Assembly (NCBI RefSeq): GCF_009389715.1
Contig: NC_052404.1
Span: 8,206,745 to 8,270,744, forward strand
DNA from: Phoenix dactylifera
Lineage: Eukaryota > Streptophyta > Magnoliopsida > Arecales > Arecaceae
Direction: 5' to 3'
DNA: 64,000 bases
In this document: piece after piece, positions 39,125-58,594 of the stretch
Layout of the letters: every line of letters begins with the position of its first letter
Position numbering within the stretch: the stretch's first letter is position 1
The notes under the pieces: generated by a model
Database searches by the model: none
Told to the model about the DNA's origin: nothing
Seen by the model: the letters and a program-made list of their open reading frames with translations, nothing else
Translations under genes and position numbers: made by a program

Positions 39125-40690
39125 ATATTAGATTGCGTGCAGTGCCCTTTTGTATCGTGAGCTCATAATAGACTTTTTTTTTTTCAATTACTTACATAAT
39201 ACAGTTCTGCTACTGTTGTTCAAAGCCCGTCTTCTTTATCCTGCAACATAGAAAATGACCAAACTACTTCATCTTGTGGATGCTGCTGGGATTTTGAAGT
39301 GGATGAGTGGAACTGGGGTTGTTCCAGTGGAAGTCTCACTTTTGTGTTGTTGGTTGACGAACTGGAAGACTGAGCTGCCAAACTAAACCTTAGCTTTCTT
39401 AAAAAAAAAATGTCAAACTGACCTGTAGTTAACGGTGAACCATACTTAGTCCTTGATCCCATTGAATGCTGTTGTTGTAAGCTGTTGGGAGGAGCCAATT
39501 TCAGATTATTCCAGTGCTTTCAATTATCTGTCGAACAAAAATAAGAGGCTCAACTTTCTGACTCTACGATTATTCAGTCAAAATTCTACTTGGATTTGGT
39601 TTACAGGGTTGGTTTAGGGGTTACCTGCAGTTCTTTTCGGTGCTCCTCACCCACCGGGTGGATGGATTGGAGATGGACTGGGGAAGATGGGAAGAGCAGG
39701 AGCCTTCTGCGGGATGGTGCTCAACATGATCAGAACTCACCATACTCTTACTATTAGCCTTCAAACTATTCAAATCATTGAGATATCATCCGTAATATCG
39801 ATCTTTCAGTCACGCCCAGATGCTATGACATGTCATGGGAGGCAGTAAATAAACGCTTCATCTTCAATCAAAATATTTCTCACTTGGTTAAGCTATTGCT
39901 GAAATTAAAAAGCAAGAGCCCATGCCAACTAAAAATAAATATTTGTACTGAGCCAAGGTTTGTCTCAACCATCATGCCCCTTTGAGTTATGGTTTAAGTT
40001 TGGATGGTATACTTCCAATATTTCAGCCTAAGTAATTACAATATAAGTGGCTAAATAATTGAGTCTGGATAACTATGATACGAGTCTCAACCTGCAGGGT
40101 CTCTCTAAGAATATCTACTGTAGGCTGGATCCATGATTTTAAATTATTAAAATAAAGATGCATGATGCAGCAAGAAAGATAACATGCTTTATAAATAGGC
40201 GGCTACAAATGAAGATACGATGATTGTAGCCATCTACGATCCATGCTATCCTTCTACGAAATCCATCAGCGGTCTGCACCTCAATCTCGTGTCCACCGTG
40301 ATCTCCCGCTTCATTTTTTTTATTGTTTTTTTATCCATATACGGCCGATGGAAGAGAGGAAGGACACGAGCCGAGGGAAGGAGAGGAGTGCTTCTTTTCC
40401 AGCCGCGACCTCAATGAAGTAAGCAACCACCAACAGTCTCAGTGCCACGTAAGCTGTCACGTGGCGTAGGATTTAATTTCCCTAACGGGTTCAACTCTCA
40501 TTTTCCGCAATACTCCATCTAGTTTTGCTGAATTTGAAAATTCAGGCACGAAGTTACACGCCGCGAAGCGAAAGTCGACGCGTGCCGCTCACACCGCCGA
40601 TCACGTCGAGCCGCAGGACAAAGGCGTGATGACGACCACATCTTTATCCCAAATGGAAAAAAAATGGGCCAAGAAAAAATCCTTCCCACC
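39125..40690. other. VPS37 3' UTR and spacer before MAF1
   Basis: Probable 3' UTR for the first few hundred bases, then AT-rich spacer. The last 200 bases are GC-richer (about 40540-40776), suiting the MAF1 promoter and first leader exon. No gene is supported. Confidence 0.45.
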
Positions 40691-42221
40691 CGTTCTTCCC
40701 TCCTATTTGGCCGTCGTCGGCCCTGTCTCCGGCTCCCCCCCACCTCGTTGCTTCCTTTCTGTGGCGATGTCGGCAGGTAAGCGAGGCTCTATTCGCTTAT
40801 TTTTCTCTTTGATTTGAAGAATTTCGAATCTTCTTCCCAGCTAATTTGTGCGAATTTCTGGTATTGTCGACGAAATAACGTATCAAATCCGTATCTTTCT
40901 TAACCTCAGATGTTGTTAATGGTTAGGGTTTAATTAACGTACCTTTGTTTTAAAAAATTTTCCTACATATATATATATTTTAATTCTTTATTGCACTTGA
41001 TCTCGGTGGATCCTTGAGGGTTTTCCCCCCTCTCCTTTACTTACGGGATTCGAGCTAGGAATCCGAAATTCTGTGGCGTTTGAAGGAATTTAGGGTTTCT
41101 CTATTTAATCGTCATGACACGTCTGAGTGGTTTTCATGTGGTCTCAAAGGGGAAGATTTTTCCCTCATGTTGCGAGACGGTTGCTGCTGCCTTCTTTTGT
41201 AAGATAGGACGGGGTTGTGATATGAAAATCTTTTCTTGTTTAAGCAAATTTTCAGAAAATTCAAAGCCGCAGAGCTGGAAGATAGAAAGAAGAACAAGAT
41301 TACTTATTTGTTAGAAAATTCATTTCATGCACATGTTAGGCTGGATCCCTCTCTAATAAAAGAGATATGGTTCAAAACGACCTTGAATTCCAAGAATTCA
41401 ATTAAAATAATGCACAGGGAAAAAGAAAAAGGAAATTCTGGTTCAGTTAAACAGTTTTAAATAGGAAAAGACAGTCACAAGTTGCATACGCGTGCGCATG
41501 ATGTGTTTAGGGTAATGCGAACAATAAAAAGTCATGAACAATCATTACAAAGGCTAAAAGAGAATATCTGTTGGGGTTCTTTTCCCTTATTTTATGTACT
41601 AGTGTTCTTCCCAACAGAGTTTGAAACGTGGAAATTGCATTCTGGGGATCCATGTGGAGGAAGTTAGTAATGTGTGTGCTTGTTCGTACTTAATCCTTAT
41701 GTGCTTGCACCCAAGAAGACAATTAGAGTTTATGTAGGTGTTACTAGAGAGAATATAATCCACAACACTTTTACTGCTTACGTCTGACATCAATATCACT
41801 GCATTAGATGTCTCTGGAGTTGTAAAAACTAATTTCATGTCTTAATCATTTCTCTTGGCTTGGTTTAATACACCTTGAATTCCATCATAGGTATTATTTC
41901 CCTCGAGATAATTTCTATTGCTGGAAAGATCAATGGTTGTATTGTGTTATAAAACACAATCCGATTTTCAAAGATAGCAAAAAAATCAATTCGTCAACTA
42001 CATATTTAGCATTTGGTATATCTTTCACTTCAGACATAGACAACCTTTGACTCTTCGCTTTTTCTTGATTTCTCTGTGCTTCCATGTTTCTTGAACTTGT
42101 TAAGTTTGCTGGGCTTTTTTAATTGTCACTATACAGATGCGAGAAGGAGATTCTAAGTGCCTGATTCAGCTAGAAAGACATCAAAACTCTTAGACTTGTG
42201 TTCAGTTTAAGGATTCTCAAC
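40690..42221 (+). promoter_or_regulatory. MAF1 spliced leader with two short upstream ORFs
   Basis: A leader exon ends at 40776 (GGCAG|GTAAGC). After a 1.36-kb intron the next exon begins at 42137 (TATACAG|ATGCGA). Joining them gives two upstream ORFs. One starts at 40767, spans the junction (MSADARRRF) and stops at 42155. The other starts exactly at the first base of the second exon (42137), encodes 18 aa beginning MREGDSKCLIQ, and stops at 42193. Both end before the MAF1 start at 42222 and could dampen its translation. Exon limits are inferred from splice signals. Confidence 0.5.
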
Positions 42222-45200
42222 ATGAAGTTTCTCGAATACACTCCTTTAGACAGGTATTTTCTAAGTTTTCTTGGAAGTATGCTTGGGAATCTAGTTAACT
42301 AGTCTAGCAAGAATTGTTAAAGGATGTTGTGTTTCTGAGTCCAACATTATAATTATATTTTTAAGATGCATTATTTTTCCCCCTCCAGTATAAATCTTTT
42401 CCTCAATCATTTGAATCTTGGAGAAAGTACTATCAAGGGGAATCTTGAAGCATTCTCATGTAAGTATAGGTTCTGATTTACTTGTTTAGTTTGTTGATAT
42501 AATTGGAAGACATTTTAGGTATTTGTTTCCTTGGCTGTAGGTAAACATACAGGGACTGACCGAAAGCTCTCGCTTAGCTTAGAGCATGAGGTACTTACAG
42601 CTTTCTTATTTGCTTGACATTAGCTGCTAAGATTTCTTATTTCTGCAGCAAGTATTATTGAATAGAAAATACAGTTTATGTACATGCATTTCTTATTCCA
42701 TACACTCAGAGCTTTTCTTATCAGTGAGTTTTAATGATAAAGTATTGGTTAGAGTTTGTGATTTGGGCCACCATCTGGACTATTAACCAGAAGATTGAAA
42801 ACCTTTTAGAGCATTACCACAAAGGGAAAAAGGGATGAAAAAAGAGCACACTTCAATGCACAGAAAACAGGCGGTCTAAATAAATATAATGGCTTGCCTC
42901 ATTTAGTTCATTGCAGTCTAATTATATGAACGTGTGGCTTTCTCTTTACATAGGCTAGCTTGTCTGATTTGCTGGCTACTGCTCAGCTCTTCCTCTTCAC
43001 AAACAAAGCTCTGCATCCTGCCTCTGTTTTCGTACTCATAGGAACTGAATGATGACTTGTAGTTGCTTTTGTAGGCACATTTGATCCTTTTGCAAAATTG
43101 GTAATCAGTAACTACTATTAATACAGAATATGGAAAAGAAGGAAAATGTGTGGGCAGTATTCCTTTCGATACAGTTTTAACTTTGTTTTTTCAAGACAAA
43201 CCGTTGTTACTTAAAGAACTGGCTTGTTGTACTGGTTTTGTTTTGTTTTGGTTCTTTCTGACAGATATTGCCACTAAAATTACACATCAGTAGGAGTTTT
43301 ATGCAGTCCAGAATGTGTTCATGCTAATTCTTAATACAGGAAGCTTGCTGTCTCATTTATGCTTTATATCATGTTGTTTGGTGGGACCTGCAGCCCTGCC
43401 CACCGTATTATAAACTTTTATCTATCCTATCTTATTTATACAGAGCCACATCAAATTGGTTCTGCATATTTCCATACAATTTAGTTACCATTTGTTCTCT
43501 TCTATTATCTTTAGCATTATATTGAGTTTTCTTGTTATGTTGCTGCTGGGCTGTTTGGTTCATGCTGGGGTACAGAAATATGGATGTCTGTTCACTTATA
43601 AAGAATTCTGCTTCTATACCTTTTTTGCGTTAATTATTTTCACTGAATCATTTGTTATGACCAGGTGATGAATTTCAGGGCTAATCAGTCCTTGTGACAT
43701 GTTGTAACAGTGTAATCTATCACAACATCCAATTCATCATTCAGTTTCCTGGTTCTCCTATATGGTTTATAACATCTTGATTTCACAGATGAACCATGCT
43801 TAGCCATGCGGAACATGTTTCTTTAAAGCTTTACCATTCTTTCTTGTCTGACGTTGTTTTTTGTTTGAGAGGAAAAAAGAATACACTATTTACTAGTCAG
43901 TTGCATGAGGATTGCACTATATCCTCCTTTTTACTCATGCATGCATGTGTGCATGCTGATAGTGATGCAATTTTCATCTCTTTATTTTAAATAGTATTGC
44001 TTAACAAGATTTAAGGAACTAAGGAATGCAATTTTTTCTTATCCCATGTGTTAATTATCTAGTTTTGGCACTTCTCGTATTTTTTGTTCCATTCCAATTT
44101 TAGTGTTGATGGGTCAATCGGCACTCAAGCATTGTCTTTTTATATACATAGGTATCTAAAAGGGAATAGAGCTCAAAATAATTCTGTGATGATGGTTTCT
44201 TTTACAGTTTCAGTCACTTTACCTGCAGTATTATTGATTTTTGAGTGCTTTTCTGATGATGTTGTGACACTCATATTTCTTGGTATGCTCTGATTTACAG
44301 GTTCATTTAGTTGTTAGCTGCCAGTTTATTTAGGCCTTTGTTCAGGTTATGGATCTCTGCAAAATTCCTTTGACTGCAGATTTTATTCATTTATGTTCTT
44401 TTCCTTGTTCAGATTCTTGACTACCTTGGGCAATCTTCTGATAGCGACCCTTCATCTCCTGTGGAGTATTTGTCTAGTAGATCAAGGTGGTAAAAGATGT
44501 TTCCATATCAATGTTATATATTGTTCGACGCTTCGACAGCCCTAATCTCCTTGTTTTTCCCCTGTTTGTTTCAGTCGGAGAACATTGATATATCTGGTTC
44601 TTACTCTTAGTCATATGTATCCAGATTACGATTTCAGGTATTTCTTTTGTAAAATTATGACCTTAAATTTTGACAAATAACTGGGAGGAAGGATCCTGGG
44701 TAATGTCAATGTCAGCTTCACTGGCGGCATGACAACCTGCTTTATATCCTTTCTTACCAGCATTGGGAGTGTTGTCAAATGGTTTGACAGACGGTTTCAC
44801 CGTTGCTCTATGAGCTGAGAGTTCAATTCTCTCCATTTCCCTAAATTTGTGGTCATCTCTTATATTGCTTCATGGGGTTGTGCTGGGGTCACTGGCCTCT
44901 GAAGGTGTACTGGGTGAGGGCAATTTAATCTTCTGCGTAACGTTTATATTGTCATGTTTGTCGGCTTAGCAGTGCAATACGAGCCCATCTGTTTTTCAGA
45001 GAAGAAGAGTGGGAGACTTTCAAGCAGATATATGACACCTACTTGTTTGAAGCAGCTAGGGTATGCTTTTATCTTTCAATAAGTTGTTATTGAAAGGAGT
45101 TGATAATACTGTCTGTCTTCATCCTTCATGTTTCTAATGGTATGGTTGTGGCCATGTCCATGTCTCATGCCTCTGTTTATCTATACAAGGGTATGCATTT

Positions 45201-46487
45201 TTTTTCAGATTGTTCAGGAATGGGTAACGTAGCCTGGCAGAATTTTCTATAAAGTTCATATAAATTGAGATTTGACAGAATTGTGTAGCCAATGGCGGAG
45301 CCAGGAATGTTGAAAATATGTAATTTTGAGGCAGTTGCATAGATTGCTGATCATGAGAATGTTTTTTAGAGAAGCAGCAAGGCTTAAATGTTCATTTAAG
45401 AATCAATGTGACTTGAATCTTTCTCATTGAAGCAATCATGTGAAAAATTGTATTGCATCCAGATATCTTATTCAAAATATCAAGCAACTTATAATAGGTC
45501 AAGTTTTTTTCATAATCAAACCTTTTCGTTTGATGGTATTTGACTTTTACTCTGATTAGTTTTTCTTTCTTATTATTGAAAATTGACTTCAGGAGCCTAT
45601 ATAAAGCTGAAATGTTGGAAAGTGTGCTATCGATGCTTGTGAATTCACTGTTGGGCATAGTCTTCTTTTTTTTCCTCTTTTAATCATTTGCAAACCTGTC
45701 ATCCCATGACCCATCCCATAGTTTCTTGTTACGTGTAACTAAGATTCCTTTTCCCAGGAAGAGTGGATGACTTTTAGTTGCACTATCATTCATCCAAGGG
45801 AAATGTTATATGATACTTAGAAGAGAGATTTTTTTTCACATTCTGTTGATCAAATATCTTAAAAGTCTAGAATTTTACTTTATTTCCTCGATATGCTGTT
45901 TGCCTTCTGGTGCATGCGTACATAAAATTTTTGAGTTACAGGAATGGGCTATAGCTCATGGAGGTTGTTCCCTTCTGGAAAGCATGACCAAGGCCATTGA
46001 TGAGGTGAACATTTCTCTCTTCCTATGACTATGAGGAGAAATGATCGGCAGTCATGGATATATGCTCCTTTGATGCAGGTCGTAAAACTGAATGAGTGTG
46101 AGATCTACAGCTACAACCCAGACTTTGATGGGGACCCTTTCCTGGAGAAGGGAGCTATGTAATATTCTCTTAACCAAGACCATCCAGTCATGGATCAGCA
46201 GTTGCTGTGTCATCTGACATGGAGTTTGTTCCTTGTAGATGGTCGTTCAATTTCTTTTTCTATAATAGGAAGCTGAAGCGGGTTGTCAGCTTCCGGTGTT
46301 GTTGCATAAGGTATGTCCTTACCTTCTTCTGCGAACCTAACGTTGGAAATATAGGATTTCATATGGCTCTCGATTTATTGGAGGCATTTCTGTTTACGGC
46401 AGCAACCTGGCAACAGAGGGCTTTCTTGCTGATGAGATGTTCGGCGAGGAAGAAGAGGAGGACCTGTTCATTGGCATGGATATGTGA
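42222..46487 (+). CDS. MAF1: MAF1, repressor of RNA polymerase III transcription
   Basis: Ten coding exons: 42222-42253, 42389-42459, 42541-42590, 44413-44486, 44575-44637, 44973-45060, 45942-46004, 46079-46158, 46239-46310 and 46355-46487, totalling 726 nt or 241 aa, in phase with GT-AG borders. The start is the family's own MKFLEYTPLD. Recognisable blocks follow: GESTIKGNLEAFSCKHTGTD, SPVEYLSSRS, HMYPDYDFSAIRAHLF, EEWETFKQIYDTYLFEAA, VVKLNECEIYSYNPD, IWSFNFFFYNRKLKRVVSFR. An acidic tail (EEEEEDLFIGMDM) ends the protein. MAF1 binds Pol III and blocks tRNA and 5S rRNA synthesis under stress, downstream of TOR. Position 11 is Ser where Arg is usual (TPLDS for TPLDR); otherwise the protein looks normal and intact. 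Confidence 0.93.
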
Positions 46488-48122
46488 CCTGCTGCATGTG
46501 ATGTATGTACATAATGACCAACCCTGGAAACATCCTCTGCTGTATAAACAAGCTTAGGTACACTTTTGTACAGGTGGTCTGTGGATAAGCAAGATCGTCT
46601 AACTTTATCCGGTCATTGTTGCTGTTGCCTGTATCAGTTAGATGTTATAGGATTAAGTAGGCTTTTCGAGTGCTGACATTTAGAACTCCGCAATATGTTA
46701 TCCCGTGTACTTGTGGTAAACCAGACAGTTGGAATTAATGACTGGGACCAATTTTTGAAGGGGTAAGCATTCTCGATGAAACTTTTCTGCTGATTAAAAC
46801 TTGGTCAGATTTTTGAGCGACCTGTTTAGCATGTCAAATTTCCGATGCTTGTCGAACTTTGAGTGTGACTGTCAGACTTATTCAACGAGACTTGAAGCAG
46901 TAAGATTGGTGTCGTATAGGTACGTACGTGTCCATCCAACATATCAGTAACCCTCTGAACCAAAATTCAAGCCTAGCCGAAGAACCATTCATTTATTCTC
47001 AGCAATATTCTTACTTGATTCCAAGATGGAACCGAAGTGCTCCAATCTTCTAAAATTTAATTTTGATTCTCAATATTTAAATTTCATTCTAAATTTGATT
47101 ACGGTGATAAATTAAATGCATCGAAGAATATAGCTGTTCTAATTTTAATTTCAATTAATTTTGATTTTGGTCATGAACTAAATATATCCTTAGACCTTAT
47201 GTCTGACATATATTTAAGTATACAACACTTGCATTAAGAAAAGATACCATAGTGCTGTAAGTTATTTTTTTTCTCTTTTTTTCCTTGGAATGAGTAGAGC
47301 GCATAAATGATTTTTTAAATGCCAAAATACGTAATAATGCTTTTTTTTTGACAAGTAGGAATGGCAGGAATCCTAGCTATAACCGGGGCGAGATTGGAAC
47401 TCAAATCCATATCCCCGTACCCATTCCTAAAAACTTCACCACAAACCTCAATGTACACTTTGATCTTTCATTGTCCAAGATAAGGAGTCACAAATTCTTG
47501 AACATGAGTTTCAAGTATCAAAGAATTCCAGTCATTTTAAATAGCTTAATTAGCAATTACTTCGAACACGATTAAATTCTACGCACGGCGGTCATAGCAT
47601 TCGAATGTAAGCTCGAATGAAGCCATGGTAGGACTCATGGGTGACATGTAACCCCACACGTGGCTTCATTACGCTTGAACAAGGCAAAGGCTTGACCAAG
47701 ACAATGCTCTGTCCGGCCCTCATAAGTAGCAAGAGTGCCAGATATAACCAAAGTCATCCATGTTATCCTGGACGTTCCTTTTCTTGCGTCCATCAATGGC
47801 AATTTTAGAAGAAAAAGACGTACATCCGTATCTTGGACCATTTGCCTTGCAAATCAAATGCCCTCCTTTGCCTTATCTCTGGGACATTAAATCCTTCAAT
47901 TTTTCTCCCTTGTATACGCCCTCGGGTGACCGTGAGGGTCACATGCCGTCAAGCAACGTATCAATCTGACAATGAATCTAACGTTGGGTCAACCTCCAAA
48001 GTTAATGGTGAGAGGAATGATTTCTTAAGCGCCCCACATGCACCTTTCAATGACAGCTACGTTCTGGGCGTATGGACCCCAGAGCAAACGTCAGTTTTCT
48101 GCAAGACCTGCTGCATGAATGA
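46488..48122. other. MAF1 3' flank and start of the tandem duplication
   Basis: MAF1 3' UTR followed by AT-rich spacer. From 47303 the sequence is the start of the duplicated unit shared with 57199 onward. No gene is supported; open frames here recur in the second copy only because the DNA is duplicated. Confidence 0.5.
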
Positions 48123-48484
48123 CAGCCAAAAAAAGTCTTCGGTTTGTTTGGTTGCAAAACCGCCACTATTCCAGCTACTGCTGCTGCTACTATTGCTATT
48201 CCTACTGATTACTATTGGAATTACTGATTACGGTGGTGAAACATTTCTTTAAAGGTTTCCAAAGTTTGTTATTGAAATTTTTGTTCCCCCTCCCTTTGTA
48301 ATCAAATACTAGAAAAGTAGAGCAACCTTTTTACGTGGAAAAAGATTTTTGGCTCCAAGTTGACAATAGCTTAGAACCTCGTGAAATCTTTGCAACAGCC
48401 TATCGCCCTCTTGTTATGAGGGCTATATATTCGCTGCACGACCGGAGCATCACCTTATAAAAATCCTCTCCTCCTTGGCATCCC
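48123..48484 (+). promoter_or_regulatory. A-specific upstream block with TATA-like boxes
   Basis: Present upstream of receptor kinase A but replaced by about 40 unrelated bases upstream of B. It contains GGCTATATATTCG (48421) and CTTATAAAAATCC (48454), either of which could be the core promoter. Just past it, CTATATATTT at about 48495 reads CTGTATATTT in copy B. Promoter use is inferred from motif and position. Confidence 0.45.
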
Positions 48485-48679
48485 TTTAAGCCCGTCTATA
48501 TATTTTTCCAGCCATCCATGAACGATCAATCAGTTTCAAAGTAGAATCCGAGCCTTGACTTGGTCGCCCGGGCGGCGTGCATCCTCAACCATATTCGATT
48601 GAAGAGCTGGGCAGGAGAATTTATTCTAGTGCCCGGGGTCCCCGCAGCCACCCTTCCAATGACACCATTTGAATCTACT

Positions 48680-49088
48680 ATAAATGACGAGCAAACACGC
48701 TGCACGTCGGGTGCCACAACTTATCTCTTCTTTGTTGACATCCACCACCACCTCCTCGAACAGTGGCCTCGTCAGTGGGGATTGCTGTAGGAAAAGAGGG
48801 AACGGTGGAACCACTCCAATCTCCTTCGATCCTGAAATGATTGTTCCACAGACCCAACATGCATGAGTGAGTGAGTAAGTGAGAGAGAGAGCCTCTCGAG
48901 ACAATCCATTGTTGATTGGCTTTGAAGATAAGAAGGCTTTTTGGGCAAAGCATCCTTTGCCAACTTCCAATCTCGTCATTTGATTCCTGCAAGCTAGAAG
49001 CCATGGAGGGGATCATGGCATGGTACGTAGTTGCTAGCTCCTCCTGTGTTGACCCGCTAAACTAAGTGGCTTCTAATACCGGGCTGAT
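48680..49088 (+). promoter_or_regulatory. 409-bp block before receptor kinase A, absent from copy B
   Basis: In A the sequence reads CTACT|ATAAATG and then 409 bp to CTGAT|CATCGGAGG. In B, CTACT joins CATCGGAGG directly at 59229/59230. The block begins with another TATA-like ACTATAAATG and ends 50 bp before the start codon, so it is leader or proximal promoter of A. Confidence 0.55.
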
Positions 49089-49138
49089 CATCGGAGGCCG
49101 GCAAGGGGGTGTTAACTCCATCTTCTCCAAGCTGCTGC

Positions 49139-54679
<5,541 letters not shown>

Positions 54680-57198
54680 CAGATATTCTTTTCCTTTTAC
54701 ATGATCTTCCTTTGCTGTAGATCTCCAGTATTATTTATCAGGGTCCTAAACATGTATACGTCGACCACTAAATGTTACTGCAGTTTGGTATAATTATGCT
54801 TGATTCAATAAGATAGTACTTGGTTACTTACTGAGCAGCATAGCTCATATCTTTTTATCTATTTTTTCCTATAGATGACTACAACTAGTAGGAGCAAGGA
54901 GCTTGATGTTATTCAGGATTGGGGTAATTGAAAATGATATGTAATATTCAAATTTTAGAAGCTCTGTACTGCTCCAATTTCATAAAAAATGTTATGACAT
55001 TTGTAAATAGAACTGTTTATTTTTGTTATGAAATTTTAAGTGGCTTCGTGTTATTGTGTGCATAAGATTGCAATAGCACGGCCGTATCATGATCCGGATT
55101 CGGGGCATGACATGGCACACAATTCCTCAAGATTAAAACACTGTAAAGACTAGAATAACTAATGAAATTAATTACGAATTTATATCCTCATAGAAATTGT
55201 AGTAATTATGACTTCAAGGAACAAATCAAGATGAAAAGCATTACTGACAGAGATCTAAGATCATGTCATGGTGCATGGGAGGGCAAGAGCCTCAAGGACA
55301 TACATTGGATTTAATTTTAGTAGTAAATTTGTCATATTTTTCTTTTATTTTTGGTTATTTTTAGTTTTCAATAGATTATTGTGAATCAAGGGGTTGTGAT
55401 TAAGAAATCTCAGAGTTAGTTCATAGTTTGATGGGTCTAGTTATGTACTGGTATTGTTAAGATGGTACTATAATCCTGGGCAGTGCCTCCGCCCACACAC
55501 ACAAAATAAAAAAAAAAAAAAGAAAAAGAACAGGAATTACTGCCTTATGATGGCTATGTTAGGGAGTTTAAGTGTCTTGTTTGGTTTTTCCCCTTTAAAT
55601 AGGGGAGTTGAGTTAGGTAATGCAGAAGATAAACAAAATTCTGGGCTCTCTTATATATTCTGATGTCATAGAACAAGTATAAGACTTCCACACCCTGGGT
55701 ATGATTCCTAGCTCTAGGAGCAAGTCTGATATTATCTTTCCTATTTCCTGTATTCGTGTTTTGACTTCTTTGTTTTAGTTTTGTATTTTTTTGTTTAACA
55801 TCTGAATTATGTCGTCCTTATTTTTCTTTCAAGTACTAATCCTCAAATTCAGTTCTATCAATCTTTACACATCCCTCTATCGACCCTTAACCCCTGATAA
55901 ATAAATCGATCTTTTAACAGCCCCTCCAAACCCTTTTTTTCCTTCTTTTCAAAACTTAAATCTCAGCCCCTCACTTAAACCCTAAATCTCAAATCCATAG
56001 GCTATATTCTATTTACCAATTCCTCTTTCCTACAGAAAACTTGCCTTGTTGGTTCACACCATATGAAAAACCAGATCTGACTTTTGAATGAACAGTAAGG
56101 CATTAAATATATTCCTAAGCACCTCCAAACCCTCTTATTTTCTGTCTCATCCCTAGTTTCAAATTTTTAAGATTTGTCACCCAATATAATATCAACTTTT
56201 CATTGAAATTCCAGCTTTCATCATTTATTTTTAATCAGAACTCAGGTCTGAATTGAATTTTCCAGCAAAATGCATGTTAACTTCAGTCCTAATCTCCTAA
56301 TCCCTAATAGGTTTCCTTCTGTAGATGGTCCTACATCAATAACAGCATGACTTGCACAGGATGGAACATACACAACCTTTTGCTTAACTATTATTGCTAA
56401 TAAATTATGTGTAATGTATCTGAAGAAAGATCAAATTAACTAGTGATTCTCATTCAAGGCCAAGCATTCCTTGAGAACAGTATGAGGGTTAAATAATCAA
56501 TGTACAAGCACTAGAAGCAGAGAAAGCACAAGCCTAGCAAACAAAAAGGTACCCAGATCTATCTTCAGAAGATCTTTTATATTGCATGAACAGGAGAGGT
56601 CCACCATGATGCCATTTATATCCTCAAGAGAGTCCTTATCCTTTATGGAAGACCTAATAACTCACCCTCATCGAGCATGAGCAATTCATGCTAATTTCTA
56701 ACGTTCAAGCCATTTTGTGAAATCCCTTTTCTTGTCCTTTTTTTTTGGTTTTATTTTGTGGGGAAGGCTGTTGAAGATCATGGAATGAGCTACCATGGTA
56801 TTGTTCGATCATTAATTCGATTAAGCTAATTCTTGAATTTATCTTACTAAGGATATGAAATGAATCGTAGTTGATTGCAAACTATAAACTCATGCATCAA
56901 AAACTTAAATACCAGCATTACTACAAATCACCCCTTCTGACAATGACAGAACCAAATGTTCCACCACTTAAGTTAGGCATATAACATTTTGAACGACATC
57001 ACCAAAATAATCTAGCATGTATATAAAAGGAGTAGCATGATAGTAGGTCAATTCTGGATTTCACTTCATCGACCCTTGCCAAAAACTATGGCCAAAGAAA
57101 GCACAGGACTGGAGTAGCTGACTGTTTTACCCTATCAAATAGTCCACTTGTGCGAAAAATGCAAAGGACTAACAATGAACTAATGTATTTATTAGCTT
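54680..57198. other. 3' flank of receptor kinase A, right part of unit A
   Basis: 3' UTR with a weak AATAAG-type signal near 54808, then AT-rich and pyrimidine-rich spacer (about 55850-56300) with a poly-A run near 55508-55530. No gene or clear element. If the duplication model is right, a copy of this stretch should follow receptor kinase B beyond the window. Confidence 0.5.
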
Positions 57199-57650
57199 AT
57201 AAATGATTTTTTAAATGCCAAAATACGTAATAATGCTTTTTTTGACAAGTAGGAATGGCAGGAATCCTAGCTAAAATTGGGGCGAGAATGGAACTCAAAT
57301 CCATATGCTTGTACCCATTCCTAAAACTTCGCCAGATACCTCAATGTACACTTTGATCTTTCATTGTCCAAGATAAGGAGTAACAAATTCTTGAACATGA
57401 GTTTCAAGTATCAAAGAATTCCAGTCATTTCAAATAGCTTAATTAGCAATTACTTCGAACACGATTAAATTCTACGCATGGTGGTCATAGCATTCGAATA
57501 TATATAAACTCGAATGAAGCCATGGTAGGACTCATGGGTGACATGTAACCCCACACGTGGCTTCATTACGCTTGACCAAGACAAAGGCTTGACCAAGACA
57601 ATGCTCTGTCCGGCCCTCATAACTAGCAAGAGTGGTCATCCATGTTATCC

Positions 57651-58594
57651 CCCTTTTTTTTTGTTTTTTTTGTGTGGTCAAAACGGCATTTCAATTCCAA
57701 TAAATCAAGTTTGAGCACATCCTGCCAAATCAGAGAAAAGTAAACAAAGCAACAAGTGGAGAACACCCCCTAAACTCGTCCAGATGACGTCCCCAAATGA
57801 CTTGCCACGTATGAGGCTACCCAGTCTGCAGCTCTGTTCACCTCACCAAATACATGACCAATATGGACAGCGCGCATTTCCTGAACCAATCTGCGGATCT
57901 CTCAAATCAACGGATGACTGTCACCATACCTATCCACTCCCCGTATCCAGTCAATCACCGTGGCAGAGTCTCCCTCAATACACAATCTGTTGGTACCCAG
58001 CATACATCTCGCATACCGGATGCCCTCCCAAGCAGCCCGTAGCTCCGCCCCAATAACAGACAAACCAGGTGTACTCCGACCTCCAGCTACAATCAGTCTG
58101 CCATAATGGTCCCTAACAACAAAGCCTTCTCCCTCAGAGGCTCTATCCATCGCCATACCGCCATCAAAGTTTACCTTAAGATAACCAGGGGGTGGGGGTA
58201 CCCAGGAAAAAGGAGCATACTTAGGCGCTGCAACAGCAGAAAAGGTACCCCAGATGTCCCTGGCCAACTCCGATGAAGCCGATGGAATCGCAGAAAAGAC
58301 CTCCGCAGCCTGGGTCACGGCTCTGACCACCACAATCCTCGGGAGTGGCACTCTACCCTCGAACAAGCGTCCGTTCCTATTCAGCCATATGTGATAAGCT
58401 AGATAGGCAACCACTACCTCCAGTTCCACTATGCTAGGCCTTCTGGAAGAGTCCCTCAAGAACTGTAATAAATCATCCACTGACTTCCATCTCAGGAGTA
58501 ACAGCGCAGACAGACAACTCCATATCTGTACCACCCTTGGACAAAGGAGTAAGACATGACATATAAACTCCTCGAGATCCGGGCAGACCTCGAG
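57651..58594 (-). mobile_element. 5'-truncated LINE (L1-type) with RNase H domain, in unit B only
   Basis: The insert is 944 bp on the minus strand, flanked by a perfect 13-bp duplication ATCCATGTTATCC (57638-57650 and 58595-58607). The plus-strand left end is T-rich (57654-57669), i.e. the poly-A tail. The minus-strand frame stops at 57902 and encodes the end of a reverse-transcriptase protein. It has a zinc-knuckle-like CPDLEEFICHVLLLC, then a plant RVT_3-type RNase H with VNFDGG, GFVVRDHYGRLIVAGG, AELRAAWEGIRYAR and IEGDSATVIDWI. The acidic residues of the RNase H site are visible. The endonuclease and most of the reverse transcriptase are missing, as usual for truncated LINEs. A near-copy of the target word (ATCCAAGTTATCC) recurs at 58629-58641. 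The interrupted sequence is intact in unit A. Confidence 0.85.

Noticed and set aside
47635-48252. frames repeated at 57902-59023
   Set aside because: Shared only because the DNA is duplicated; no family, no codon conservation pattern, and located in the 5' flank of the kinases.
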